A stretch of 43,480 nt of DNA from an uncultured delta proteobacterium (GTDB lineage: Bacteria; Myxococcota_A; Polyangia; Polyangiales; Polyangiaceae). Positions 18,470-26,254 of this stretch are shown piece after piece. The DNA lies in assembly GCA_903906315.1 (NCBI GenBank), contig CAIVJW010000260.1, positions 1 through 43,480 of the forward strand, written 5' to 3'. Made by a program: the position numbers and the translations under genes. The notes under the pieces are model-generated. The model saw nothing but the letters and a program-made list of their open reading frames with translations, searched no databases and was not told the origin of the DNA. Each line of letters starts with the position of its first letter. Positions within the stretch are counted from its first letter, which is position 1.

Positions 18470-18735
18470 ACGAGCCGGCGCGTGGCAGCTCGGTCTCGGG
18501 CCGCGGGATGAGCACGCGCGCATCCACCCGAACGACGCGCCCATAGATGCTCACGGCGACCGAGCAGGTGAGCGACCGGCTCACCGGCGCGCCGGCGCAT
18601 GTGAAGCTCACGATAGCGGGCGAGCTTGGACTTCTCGGTCGGGCGATCCACGTCGATGGCGAGGCGACCCCGGGCGACGCCAAGCACAAGGCGGAGCAGC
18701 AGGTCAACGTCGAGCCGCGCGGAGCTGGAGCCGCG
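18470..18735 (-). pseudogene. prmC/hemK N-terminal remnant
   Basis: One minus frame reads SARLDVDLLLRLVLGVARG, KLARYRELHMRRRAGEPVAH and LLGRREH; an adjacent frame then reads VDARVLIPRPETELP. Together these are the N-terminal domain and following conserved segment of PrmC (release-factor glutamine methyltransferase), broken by a frameshift. The SAM-binding domain is missing. An intact prmC is expected elsewhere on the chromosome. Confidence 0.75.
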
Positions 18736-18739
18736 CATT

Positions 18740-19085
18740 CTGAGATCGTCGGTGGCCACTTGGCAGGCCGGGCAGACGAGGACGTCGACCTCGTAGGTGC
18801 CGTCGAAGAAGGCGCGCCCGGTCGAGCCTCGGTGAGGTCGCGATCAGCAGGCCGTCGAGCAGCCGCGCGGCGTGGCGGACGGTGATCACGTTGACGCCGA
18901 GGACGCAGATCTCGACGTCGACCGATGAGGTGGAAGTGGACGTCGAGGCACAAGCTGCCGCCAAAGCGCTGCACGAACGTGACCGCGCCGGCCTCAGCGC
19001 CCGCCTTCCCCACGGCCTTGCGCTGCTCGTCGAGGAATTCCTCGACGAACGCGCGACCCAGCGCGGAGAGCACATCCGTGCGCAT
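18740..19085 (-). pseudogene. IS91-like transposase remnant
   Basis: The frame begins LSALGRAFVEEFLDEQRKAV and continues AGAVTFVQRFGGSLCLDVHF. The core QRFG-SL-L-VHFH is the signature of IS91-type (Y1/HUH-like) transposases, with its HFH metal-binding box. The reading frame then breaks; a piece VLVCPACQVATDD further on may be part of its zinc-finger region. Neither end of an IS element is recognisable. Confidence 0.7.
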
Positions 19086-19177
19086 CGCGCGTGGCTGCGC
19101 AGATGCGGTACCGTGCGCCCCGCGAACGTCGCCGGCAGGCCTCCCCGCGCTGCGACGACGACGCCCGGGACCCCGCG

Positions 19178-19639
19178 ATGATCAACAACGACGTCCTCCG
19201 CAGCGTCCGCTACATGCTCGCCATCGACGAGGAGGCCCTCGCGGCCATCGTGCGCCTCGACGACGGCGAGGTCTCGGCGGCCGAGCTGCGCGCCTACCTC
19301 CGCCGCGACGACGAGCCCGGCTACGAGCCGTGCCCGGACCGCCTGATGGCGCGCTTGCTCGACGGCCTCATCGTCCACCGGCGCGGGCGCGACGAGTCCG
19401 GGCGCCCGAGGCCGCCGGACTCGCCCATCACCAACAACGTGGTGCTGAAGAAGCTGCGGGTCGCGTTCCAGCTCAAGGAGGAGGACCTCGTGGCCATCCT
19501 GCGCGCGGCGGGCTTCCCGGTCTCGGGGCCGGAGGTCAACGCACTGTTCCGCAGCCCGGGGCACCCCAACTATCGCGCGTGCGGCGACCAGTTCCTGCGG
19601 AACTTCCTGAAGAGCCTGACGGCGCGCCTGCGGGGGTGA
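19178..19639 (+). CDS. DUF1456 (YehS-like) protein
   Basis: This 153-residue protein has two related helical halves, each opening with a conserved NN-VL-K/R-LR start: MINNDVLRSVRYML (residue 1) and ITNNVVLKKLRVAFQLKEED (near residue 86). This is the DUF1456/YehS pattern; these small cytosolic proteins have no established biochemical role. The second half ends RSPGHPNYRACGDQFLRNFL, also typical. The ATG at 19178 is chosen because the family begins at this MINND motif; an ATG at 19091 is in frame but its extra residues are unlike the family. It sits at the edge of the graveyard region but looks intact. Confidence 0.88.
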   Translation: MINNDVLRSVRYMLAIDEEALAAIVRLDDGEVSAAELRAYLRRDDEPGYEPCPDRLMARLLDGLIVHRRGRDESGRPRPPDSPITNNVVLKKLRVAFQLKEEDLVAILRAAGFPVSGPEVNALFRSPGHPNYRACGDQFLRNFLKSLTARLRG

Positions 19640-19761
19640 GGCCCGCGACCGCGCGCATCTCGTCCCCCACCTCGGTCGAACGTGACGGCGGTGCGGAAGG
19701 TGCAACCTCGGACGAGCGCGTCGCGGCTTCCGGCCGCGGGACGAGCGGAGTAGTGGATCCC

Positions 19762-20196
19762 ATGCGCACGACGCGCGTCCTCGCCCACTCGGCTTCGGTC
19801 CTGCTCGCCGCGCTGCTGACCGCCTGCGGCTCCTCCGACGGCGCCGGCAAGGCCTCGGCCACCGGCGATCGGACCGAGGGCGCGCGTGGGGCCGTCGCGT
19901 CCTGCGACGCCATGCCGCCCGACCCGGACATGGCAGCCGCGAGCGACCACGTCGGCGCGCCGCCGGTCGTGATCGCGGCGGGCGCGCCGCACCACCGCGA
20001 CCGCGACCCGTGGCTCGACCGGCGCGACGGTCATCGACACCATCGCCCCGTGGCCCACCTGGTCACGCGGCCGCCGATGGCCGTGAGGGTCGATCGCGAG
20101 GCGTCGCCGCCCGACGACCCCGCCGAGAGCGCGCGGCTCGCCCTGGGCGTGGATCGGCCAGTGTCTGCCTCGCTCGGAGGAAGCCTCGAATGTTGA
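19762..20196 (+). CDS. Short lipoprotein, possibly truncated
   Basis: This 144-residue ORF begins with a convincing lipoprotein signal (VLLAALLTACGSSDG). The rest is rich in His, Asp, Pro and Arg (for example HHRDRDPWLDRRDGHRHH) with no recognisable domain. Its end overlaps the dctA start by 7 nt. The composition of its last third looks unlike a normal mature domain, so the original C-terminus may have been lost when dctA arrived. The alternative is a His-rich metal-binding surface protein. Confidence 0.5.
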   Translation: MRTTRVLAHSASVLLAALLTACGSSDGAGKASATGDRTEGARGAVASCDAMPPDPDMAAASDHVGAPPVVIAAGAPHHRDRDPWLDRRDGHRHHRPVAHLVTRPPMAVRVDREASPPDDPAESARLALGVDRPVSASLGGSLEC

Positions 20197-21497
20197 AGCG
20201 CGCCGCGTCGAAGCTCTACAACTGGGTCGCCGTCACGATCTTCCTCGGTGCGCTGATCGGCCATTTCGCGCCGAACGTCGCCGTGAAGCTGCAGCCCGCC
20301 GCCGACGGGTTCATCGCGCTCATCCGGATGCTGATCTCTCCGGTGATTCTCTGCACCGTGGTGCTAGGCATTGCGGGATCGGGCAGCCTCAAGAAGGCGG
20401 GCCGGGTGGGCGGAAAGGCGATTGTCTACTTCGAGGTCGTCAGCACCGCAGCGCTGGTGCTGGGCCTCGTGGCAGGCAACGTGTTCGGGCCAGGCCGGAG
20501 CTTCCACGCCGACCCCTCCAAGCTCGATCCCAAGATCGTGGCCGGGTACGTGACGCAAGCGGACCACATGACGCTCTCGGATCACCTCCTGAAGATGATC
20601 CCGAAGACGATGTTCAGCGCCTTCACGGACGGCGACATCCTGCAGGTGCTGCTCGTCTCGGTGCTCCTTGGAGTCGCCCTCACCGCCGTGGACGATCAGC
20701 ACAAGCGGCGGATCGTTGGCGCGCTCGAGAGCGCCAGCAAGATGTTCTTTGGTGTCATGCACCTGATTCTCTACCTCGCGCCGCTCGGTGCCGGCGCCGC
20801 CATCGCCTACACGATCGGCAAGTTCGGCCTGCGGTCGCTCTTGCCCATGGCAGAGCTCATCCTGCTCTTTTACGCGACCTGCGCCGCGTTCATCTTCGTC
20901 GTGCTCGGGCTCATCGCCCGCCTGGCCGGCTTCAACGTCTTCAAGGTAGTGAGCTACATCCGGAGCGAGCTGCTGCTGGTGCTGGCGACCAGCTCGTCCG
21001 AATCGGCGTTGATTCCGCTGATGGAGAAGATGGAGAAGGCCGGCCTTTCGAGGCCGATTGTCGGGCTGGTGATCCCGATCGGCTACTCGTTCAACCTGGA
21101 TGGAACGAACATCTACATGACCCTGGCGTCGATCTTCATCGCTCAGGCACTGGGGATCGAGCTCACGCTGAGCCAGCAGCTCTCTATCCTGGTCGTGGCC
21201 ATGATCGCCAGCAAGGGCGCCGCCGGCGTCACGGGATCCGGGTTCATCACGCTCGCCGCCACCCTGGCCGTCGTGCCGGGCGTTCCCGTCGCCGGCATGG
21301 CGCTCATCCTCGGGATCGACAAGTTCATGTCCGAGGCCCGCGCCATCACCAATCACATCGGCAACTGCATCGCTGCGGTGGTGATGGCCAGCTGGGAGGG
21401 CGAGCTCGACTGGGACCAATTCAACGCCGCCCTCGCCGGACAGGCGACCCCGTTGGTCCCCGCCGAGGCCTCTGCGGTGACGACCGGAATCGCGTGA
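20190..21497 (+). CDS. dctA: C4-dicarboxylate/proton symporter DctA
   Basis: This 435-residue inner-membrane transporter of the DAACS (glutamate/dicarboxylate symporter) family takes up succinate, fumarate or malate. Typical segments are LIRMLISPVILCTVVLGIAG near the N-terminus, LATSSSESALIPLMEKMEKA (the serine-rich re-entrant loop), GYSFNLDGTNIYMTLASIFI (the substrate-binding NLDGT motif), GAAGVTGSGF and ARAITNHIGNCIA. GGAGGA precedes the ATG with about 8-nt spacing. Codon use is less GC3-biased than in neighbours (ATT, GTA-type and TTG codons occur), which suggests horizontal acquisition. Confidence 0.95.
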   Translation: MLKRAASKLYNWVAVTIFLGALIGHFAPNVAVKLQPAADGFIALIRMLISPVILCTVVLGIAGSGSLKKAGRVGGKAIVYFEVVSTAALVLGLVAGNVFGPGRSFHADPSKLDPKIVAGYVTQADHMTLSDHLLKMIPKTMFSAFTDGDILQVLLVSVLLGVALTAVDDQHKRRIVGALESASKMFFGVMHLILYLAPLGAGAAIAYTIGKFGLRSLLPMAELILLFYATCAAFIFVVLGLIARLAGFNVFKVVSYIRSELLLVLATSSSESALIPLMEKMEKAGLSRPIVGLVIPIGYSFNLDGTNIYMTLASIFIAQALGIELTLSQQLSILVVAMIASKGAAGVTGSGFITLAATLAVVPGVPVAGMALILGIDKFMSEARAITNHIGNCIAAVVMASWEGELDWDQFNAALAGQATPLVPAEASAVTTGIA

Positions 21498-21560
21498 AGC
21501 GTACGTGGTGGGCTCGGTCGCACGGCCCCCCCCGAAGACTCCCCCGCAGTCGCGATCGAT

Positions 21561-23480
21561 TCACTTCCCCGCGAGCCGGTCGTCGCCTTCCCTGCGCGTC
21601 ACGCCCTCGCGATCGAACAGCTCGAGCAGCGGGATCGACTGCCTCCGTCCGAGCCCGGTCATCGCCTTGAAATCGGCGATCGTGAGCCGCCCGGTCGCCG
21701 CGAGGTGCGCCTGCACGCGCGCACGCAGCTCGTCGACGGCGGCGCGCCCGAACCAGAGGTCGCCGACGTGCGCCGAGGCGCTCTCGCGGACGAGCTTGGC
21801 GAGGATCGCGCGCACCTCCTTGGCCGTCGCGCCCGTCGCCTCCTGCACCGCGTGCTCGGTCACGCCCTTGAGGCCCGCGTCGGCGACGACCACGGTCGCG
21901 CGCGCGAGCGCGTCGCCGACCGCGCCACCGACCCGCGTCGGCGCTGCGCCCGAGGGGCGCGCGACGTCGCCCTCGACCAGGATCGGCGCGCCCGGGGTCG
22001 TCGCGCGGGCGATGGCCGCTAGCTTGACGGCCTCCTCGGCGACCTCGGCTCCGGCGACGGCCTCGAGGCGCTTGCGCAGCGTCTCGAGCGGCATGCCGCG
22101 ATCGAGCGGCGCCTTGCGGACGTGGTCGGCGACGAGCGCGCGCGCCGTGCCCGCTAGATCGACCAGCGCGGATCGCAGCACCCACGCGGGGCCGCGCACG
22201 CGCGCGAGCTCCCCCTTCTCGACGAGCTTCTCGGCCGCACGCGCGAGCTCGGCCGCGCCCTCCGCGAAGCGCGCCGCGAGGGCGGCCGAGGCGAGCGCGC
22301 GGGGCGCGAGCTCGGTGGCGAGCGCGCGCACGACGTCGACCGGCACCGCGCCGTGGAGCGCCTCGAGCACCGCGCGCTTGCGCCGACGCTGACGGAGGCG
22401 CGGCGGGTGCGCGTCGAGCACGACCCCGCCGCCGAGCACGGCGCCCGCCGGACCGTCGATGTCCGATCCGCGCAGCACGAAGCGATCGCCGCCGACGACG
22501 ACGATCGGCCGCCCGAGCCGCACGCGCGCGAGCACGGGCCCGCCCTCCGCGTCGCCCTCGCCCGCGGGCACGGGGTCGAGGCGCGCGGCCGCGTGCGCCG
22601 TGCCGACGTAGAGCTGCGCGGTGGTCCCGGGCTTGAGGATCGCGACGCCGCGCAGGGCCACGTCGACGAGGCGCGTCGCGCGCACGCCCGGATCGTCGGT
22701 GACGACGTCGCCCCGGTGCACGGCCTCGAGCGCCACGCCGCCGAGGTTGACCGCGAGGCGCGTCGGCGCGTCGGCCTCGGGGACGCCGCTATCGTGGACG
22801 TGCAGGCCGCGCGCGCTCGTCTCGATCGCGCCCGCGTCGCCCACCACGAAGAGCGGCGCGCCCGCGCGGAGCCGGCCCTCGACGAGCGTGCCGGTGACGA
22901 CCGTGCCGGCGCCCCGCACCGAAAATACGCGGTCGACCGAGAGGCGCGCGCGCGCGGCGGCGGCGCGCGGCGGCAGCGAGATCAGCATGCGGCGGAGCGC
23001 GTCGCGGACGGCGTCGATGCCCTCGCCGGTGCGTGACGAGCACAGCACGACCTCCGCGTCGAAGCGGCCCGCGACCAGCTCCGCGGCCTCGTCGCCGGCC
23101 AAGCGCGCGAGCTCCTCGCCGGCCTTGTCGAGCTTGGTCACCGCAAGGACGGCGCGCCGGATGCCGAGCAGCTCGCACGCGGCGACGTGCTCGCGGGTCT
23201 GCGGCATCACGCCCTCGTCGGCGGCGACCACGAGGAGCACGGCCTCCATGCCGATCGCGCCCGCGATCATGGTGTGAACCAGGCGGCGGTGCCCGGGGAC
23301 GTCGATGACGCTGACCTCGACCCCCTCGCCGAGCGAGAGCGGCGCGAAGCCGAGCTCGATGGTGATGCCGCGCCGCTTCTCCTCGGGCAGCCGGTCGGTG
23401 TCGACGCCGGTCAGCGCGCGCACGAGCGCGGTCTTGCCGTGGTCGACGTGGCCGGCCGTGCCCAGGACGAAGCGCCTCAC
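21561..23480 (-). CDS. selB: Selenocysteine-specific elongation factor SelB
   Basis: This 639-residue GTPase delivers Sec-tRNA to in-frame UGA codons by binding a SECIS hairpin in the mRNA. The G1 motif GTAGHVDHGKT (residues 7-17), the switch region KRRGITIELGFAPL, DVPGHRRLV (G3) and TKLDKAG (G4) are intact. EF-Tu-like barrel domains follow (DRVFSVRGAGTVVTGTLVEG), then C-terminal winged-helix repeats ending in FKAMTGLGRRQSIPLLELFD, which bind SECIS RNA. The GTG at 23480 fits the conserved family N-terminus; TAAGGT lies 7 nt upstream. It is divergent from tRNA-Sec, so both parts of the decoding pair share this locus. No selA or selD is seen here. Confidence 0.95.
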   Translation of the reverse strand: MRRFVLGTAGHVDHGKTALVRALTGVDTDRLPEEKRRGITIELGFAPLSLGEGVEVSVIDVPGHRRLVHTMIAGAIGMEAVLLVVAADEGVMPQTREHVAACELLGIRRAVLAVTKLDKAGEELARLAGDEAAELVAGRFDAEVVLCSSRTGEGIDAVRDALRRMLISLPPRAAAARARLSVDRVFSVRGAGTVVTGTLVEGRLRAGAPLFVVGDAGAIETSARGLHVHDSGVPEADAPTRLAVNLGGVALEAVHRGDVVTDDPGVRATRLVDVALRGVAILKPGTTAQLYVGTAHAAARLDPVPAGEGDAEGGPVLARVRLGRPIVVVGGDRFVLRGSDIDGPAGAVLGGGVVLDAHPPRLRQRRRKRAVLEALHGAVPVDVVRALATELAPRALASAALAARFAEGAAELARAAEKLVEKGELARVRGPAWVLRSALVDLAGTARALVADHVRKAPLDRGMPLETLRKRLEAVAGAEVAEEAVKLAAIARATTPGAPILVEGDVARPSGAAPTRVGGAVGDALARATVVVADAGLKGVTEHAVQEATGATAKEVRAILAKLVRESASAHVGDLWFGRAAVDELRARVQAHLAATGRLTIADFKAMTGLGRRQSIPLLELFDREGVTRREGDDRLAGK

Positions 23481-23590
23481 GCGGCGCACCTTACCGCCCG
23501 GCGTGGCCGAGTGACACCTCGGGGCCGAGCGCGCAGGCGAGCCGGTGTTCGCGCTTCCCCGACGGCGCGAACGCGCGTAGAAAGCCCGTG

Positions 23591-23687
23591 GGAGCGCGTG
23601 GTCGGCTGGTGCCACCCCCGGTCTTCAAAATCGGTGCGGGGCAGCTTCGCTGTCTTGGGCGGGTTCGATTCCCGTGCGCTTCCGCCA
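23591..23687 (+). tRNA. selC: tRNA-Sec (UCA)
   Basis: This is a 97-nt tRNA with the 8-bp acceptor stem GGAGCGCG pairing with the 3' arm before the encoded GCCA. The anticodon loop contains TCA (GTCTTCAAAAT), there is a long variable arm (GCAGCTTCGCTGT region) and the T loop is TTCGATT. The extended acceptor and long variable arm are diagnostic for bacterial selenocysteine tRNA. It lies 110 bp from the selB start, divergently. Confidence 0.97.
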
Positions 23688-24103
23688 AGCTCAGTTGGAG
23701 GTCCATCCCTCACCCAGGACATGAAGTTCTTGGGAGGCAGCGTGGACGATTCGCCGGCCCCCTCCCCGGCCCCTCGATCCCCGGCGCACAGCGGTGGCGC
23801 TCCTCGCCGCGCAAGTGGCTGCTCTGCTCGAGGCGGGCGACTTCGATGGCGCGCGCAGCCTGACGGACGCGCTGCAGTCGTTGCAGCGGGCCAAGGCCGT
23901 CGACCGTGCGGGCAACGTCGGGGTGCGGAGGGGTAGCGGCACGAGCGTCGGGGACCCCGCCGACGGCGCCGCGAGGGCGGCGGCACCGAGCAGCCTGAGC
24001 CCCCCTCCCGCGCGCACCAGCTCACGCCGGGGCACCCGGTCCTCGCGTGCTCGCGGAAGACGGTCCAGGTAGCCGGCGCCGGTCTCGCTCGCAGGCCGGT
24101 GCG
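23688..24103. other. Region after tRNA-Sec without a convincing intact gene
   Basis: One open stretch on the plus strand from a GTG at 23794 encodes ALLAAQVAALLEAGDFDGAR and SLTDALQSLQRA before turning into low-complexity sequence. A related Pro/Ser-rich piece (SPAPRSPAHS) lies just upstream in another frame, so this may be a frameshifted small gene of the type sometimes found beside mobile elements. Nothing else in the stretch is supported. Confidence 0.35.
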
Positions 24104-24412
24104 CTACCTCGTCACCCGCCCCATCGCGGCCAGCACGATCGGCTCCGCGCCGTCGGTGAGCGCGACCAGGTCCGCGGCGGCCGTCGCCGCGCGCTCCGCG
24201 CGCTTCCACGCGGCGGCGTGGCCGAGCGTGCCCGGGCCATGCGCATCACCGAGCTCGAGCGCTTGTGAGAGGTCGACCCCGATGACCGCGATCTTCGCGA
24301 GCGTGACCGCACCGGCCCCTTCCGCAGCGCGAGCCGCGTACACGGCACGCACGAGGCCGAGGAGATCTCGAACGGCTTCGAGGGGGAACGGGTCGTGGCG
24401 GATGGAGAGCAC
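24104..24412 (-). CDS. Short hypothetical protein or gene fragment
   Basis: This open frame has good codon bias and encodes RHDPFPLEAVRDLLGLVRAV and AKIAVIGVDLSQALELGDAH, which look like soluble helical protein sequence. The GTG at 24412 is only one possible start: the frame continues upstream through ATTFLGVLSIRHD without a clear ribosome binding site. It may be the C-terminal part of a longer, decayed gene. No family is recognised. Confidence 0.4.
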   Translation of the reverse strand: MLSIRHDPFPLEAVRDLLGLVRAVYAARAAEGAGAVTLAKIAVIGVDLSQALELGDAHGPGTLGHAAAWKRAERAATAAADLVALTDGAEPIVLAAMGRVTR

Positions 24413-24537
24413 GCCGAGGAACGTCGTCGCGCTGCCGGACGTCGTCCATGCCGATGCTCGTGAGCTCGGACGCGGAAGGTCACGGTGACGGAGCGGCCGG
24501 CTTCCAGGGCCGCCGACGGCGTGCGAGGTTGCCGTCG

Positions 24538-24753
24538 ATGCGCACCGTGACCGCCCGCGAGGAGCTGCTGCCCGAGTTCCAGCACACCGAGTGCTGGCAG
24601 CTCATCCCCGGCGTCGTGCTTGTCGCGAGCTGGAACGACGACGACGCGCTCGTCACGTACAGTTTGCCCGTGGTCGACGCGACCCTCTTCCGGTTCGAGC
24701 TCGGCGCTGTCCGCCGCGAGCAGCGGCTCGCGCTGACCTACGGCGAGGCGTAG
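24538..24753 (+). CDS. Short hypothetical protein
   Basis: This 71-residue ORF has protein-like sequence (EELLPEFQHTECWQLIPGVV, LVASWNDDDALVTYSLPVVD). It has no clear ribosome binding site and overlaps the end of a convergent ORF by 16 bp. It could be a small intact gene or the end of a longer one. No family is recognised. Confidence 0.4.
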   Translation: MRTVTAREELLPEFQHTECWQLIPGVVLVASWNDDDALVTYSLPVVDATLFRFELGAVRREQRLALTYGEA

Positions 24754-25010
24754 GGCACGAGGGACACGCCGGCCTCGATGGTCGCGGCGACGCGCCTTCC
24801 GGCGGCGGCCACCCTCTCGAAGACAGCCGACAGTGGCTCGGCCGCGCCACCGCGGAGGCGGTCGTTATCGCTCAGGATGTCGGCGAGCGGGTTCGACCGC
24901 GGCGACGCGAGACCCGGGCCGAAACCCTGATGGTTGATCAGGGTTCCCTGGTGCGCACCGTCGATGGCCGAAGCGGTGGGACGTGGGCCCACCGGCTCGA
25001 CCGGGTTCAC
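24738..25010 (-). CDS. Short hypothetical protein
   Basis: This 90-residue ORF contains SNPLADILSDNDRLRGG and LSAVFERVAAAGRRVAATIE, with reasonable codon bias in its second half. The N-terminal third is low quality, so the true start may lie inside. No family is recognised; it overlaps its convergent neighbour's end. Confidence 0.38.
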   Translation of the reverse strand: MNPVEPVGPRPTASAIDGAHQGTLINHQGFGPGLASPRSNPLADILSDNDRLRGGAAEPLSAVFERVAAAGRRVAATIEAGVSLVPYASP

Positions 25011-25419
25011 CTCGGCCTAGTGCCTCCCCGGCCGGGTCTGGCGGAAACTACCGGAATCGTCGGTAGTTGATCGGCGTCAACCACGGGAAATTCCCATAGT
25101 TCGCGGGCGCGCGCTGTCGAGGACGCCCGCGTGCTCCAGCGGCCGCGTCGGCTGCCCCGAGGAGAAGCACAACCTCACCGAGGGCGGCGAGAACTCCCGG
25201 TAACCGCGCGCCGTCGCAGTGACTGCGGTCGGCTGCGGCCAGGCGCTTCGTCTCGGTCCTGCCGAAAACTACGCTTGTCGCGCCTAGTTTGCAGTTCGCA
25301 CCGTCGAGGCTGAAAAGGCGGCACGGGTGCGCACTCGCAGAGCGGTGATGTACGCCTTCGCTTCGGTCGTCATCAGGGCTCCTCGTCTTCCAACGTGCCG
25401 AGCGTGAGCGCGTTCTCGC
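25011..25419. other. Non-coding stretch with two AACTA/TAGTT inverted repeats
   Basis: No convincing gene is seen. AACTACCG and CGGTAGTT (25046-25053, 25061-25068) form a perfect 8-bp inverted repeat with a 7-bp spacer. A second site, AAACTA (25266-25271) and TAGTTT (25285-25290), shares the half-site core with a longer spacer. A stretch from 25135 to 25203 reads like a protein end (GCPEEKHNLTEGGENSR) and may be a remnant. Confidence 0.45.
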
Positions 25420-26139
25420 CTAGCGGTACCCGCGCTCGATTCGGTCGGGATCGCACCCCGACACCCACTCCACCGACGAGTCGCGATGGACCACGCGCGT
25501 CGCGGGCACCGCTTTACGCATGTTCGCGGGCATCTCCGCGGCGTGTCGGCCGGCGGGCGTGCTCATGGCCTTCGCATCCTCGACGTCGACGAACACGAAC
25601 GCGATGGCGCGCGCGGTGAGATCCTTCTTCAGCTGCTGGCACGGGCCGCACCACCTGGCCCCGTACTCGATCACGCGCGCGTCCGACGCGGCGGGCGACG
25701 ACGTCGGCGCCGGAGGTGGGGGCGCGCCTGCATCGGGCGGCGAGGGCTGCGGGAAGAACGGCGGAAGGCCCGGGATCCCTGTCGGCAGCGGCGGCAGCAC
25801 CGTGGGCAGCGGCGGCAATCCCGGCGGCATCGAGAAGCCCGGCGGGATCGGGATCGTGAACGGGGTGAACGGGACCGTGAGCGCGGGCGGCGCGCCTCCT
25901 GCGGTCGTCACAGGCGTCGTCGTCGTTTGCGCCGCCGTGGGGATCGCCGTCGCCACCGCCACGGGGGGAGCCGCTGGCGGCCCTGGCGGCAGCGGTTGGG
26001 TGGGTGCAGCCGCGGTGGCGCCGGTGGGGAGCGGGATGAGCGGTGGATCGGGCTCTTGTCGGCCGCATGCGGCACCGACGAGCGCCAGCGTGCCCAGGAG
26101 CGCGCACGTCAGGGGTCGAGCGGAGGCGGCCATCAGCAT
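25420..26139 (-). CDS. Lipoprotein with Pro-rich stalk and thioredoxin domain
   Basis: This 239-residue protein has a signal peptide ending in LVGAAC, so it is probably lipid-anchored. A Pro/Ala/Thr-rich stalk of about 120 residues follows. The last 85 residues form a short thioredoxin-like domain with YGARWCGPCQQLKKDL (Cys164 and Cys167), a VFVDVED strand and AVPATRVV, matching the cis-Pro loop. It is probably a periplasmic thiol-disulfide oxidoreductase held away from the membrane. The start at 26139 is preferred because TACGCT lies 6 nt upstream; an ATG two codons later and one eight codons earlier are alternatives. It is divergent from the DISARM operon. Confidence 0.85.
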   Translation of the reverse strand: MLMAASARPLTCALLGTLALVGAACGRQEPDPPLIPLPTGATAAAPTQPLPPGPPAAPPVAVATAIPTAAQTTTTPVTTAGGAPPALTVPFTPFTIPIPPGFSMPPGLPPLPTVLPPLPTGIPGLPPFFPQPSPPDAGAPPPPAPTSSPAASDARVIEYGARWCGPCQQLKKDLTARAIAFVFVDVEDAKAMSTPAGRHAAEMPANMRKAVPATRVVHRDSSVEWVSGCDPDRIERGYR

Positions 26140-26254
26140 GCCGCCAGCGTACCGCCGCTCCAAGACCGATCTCTAGAGTCTCCGCTTGGTGCCGTCCTGA
26201 TAGCCTCCAGCGGTCCGAGCGGCTCGCCCCGCTCGCCGACCACGGGAGACCGGG

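Noticed and set aside
23477-24025. Minus-strand ORF through the tRNA-Sec gene
   Set aside because: It reads antisense through a structural RNA and has no family match or start signal.
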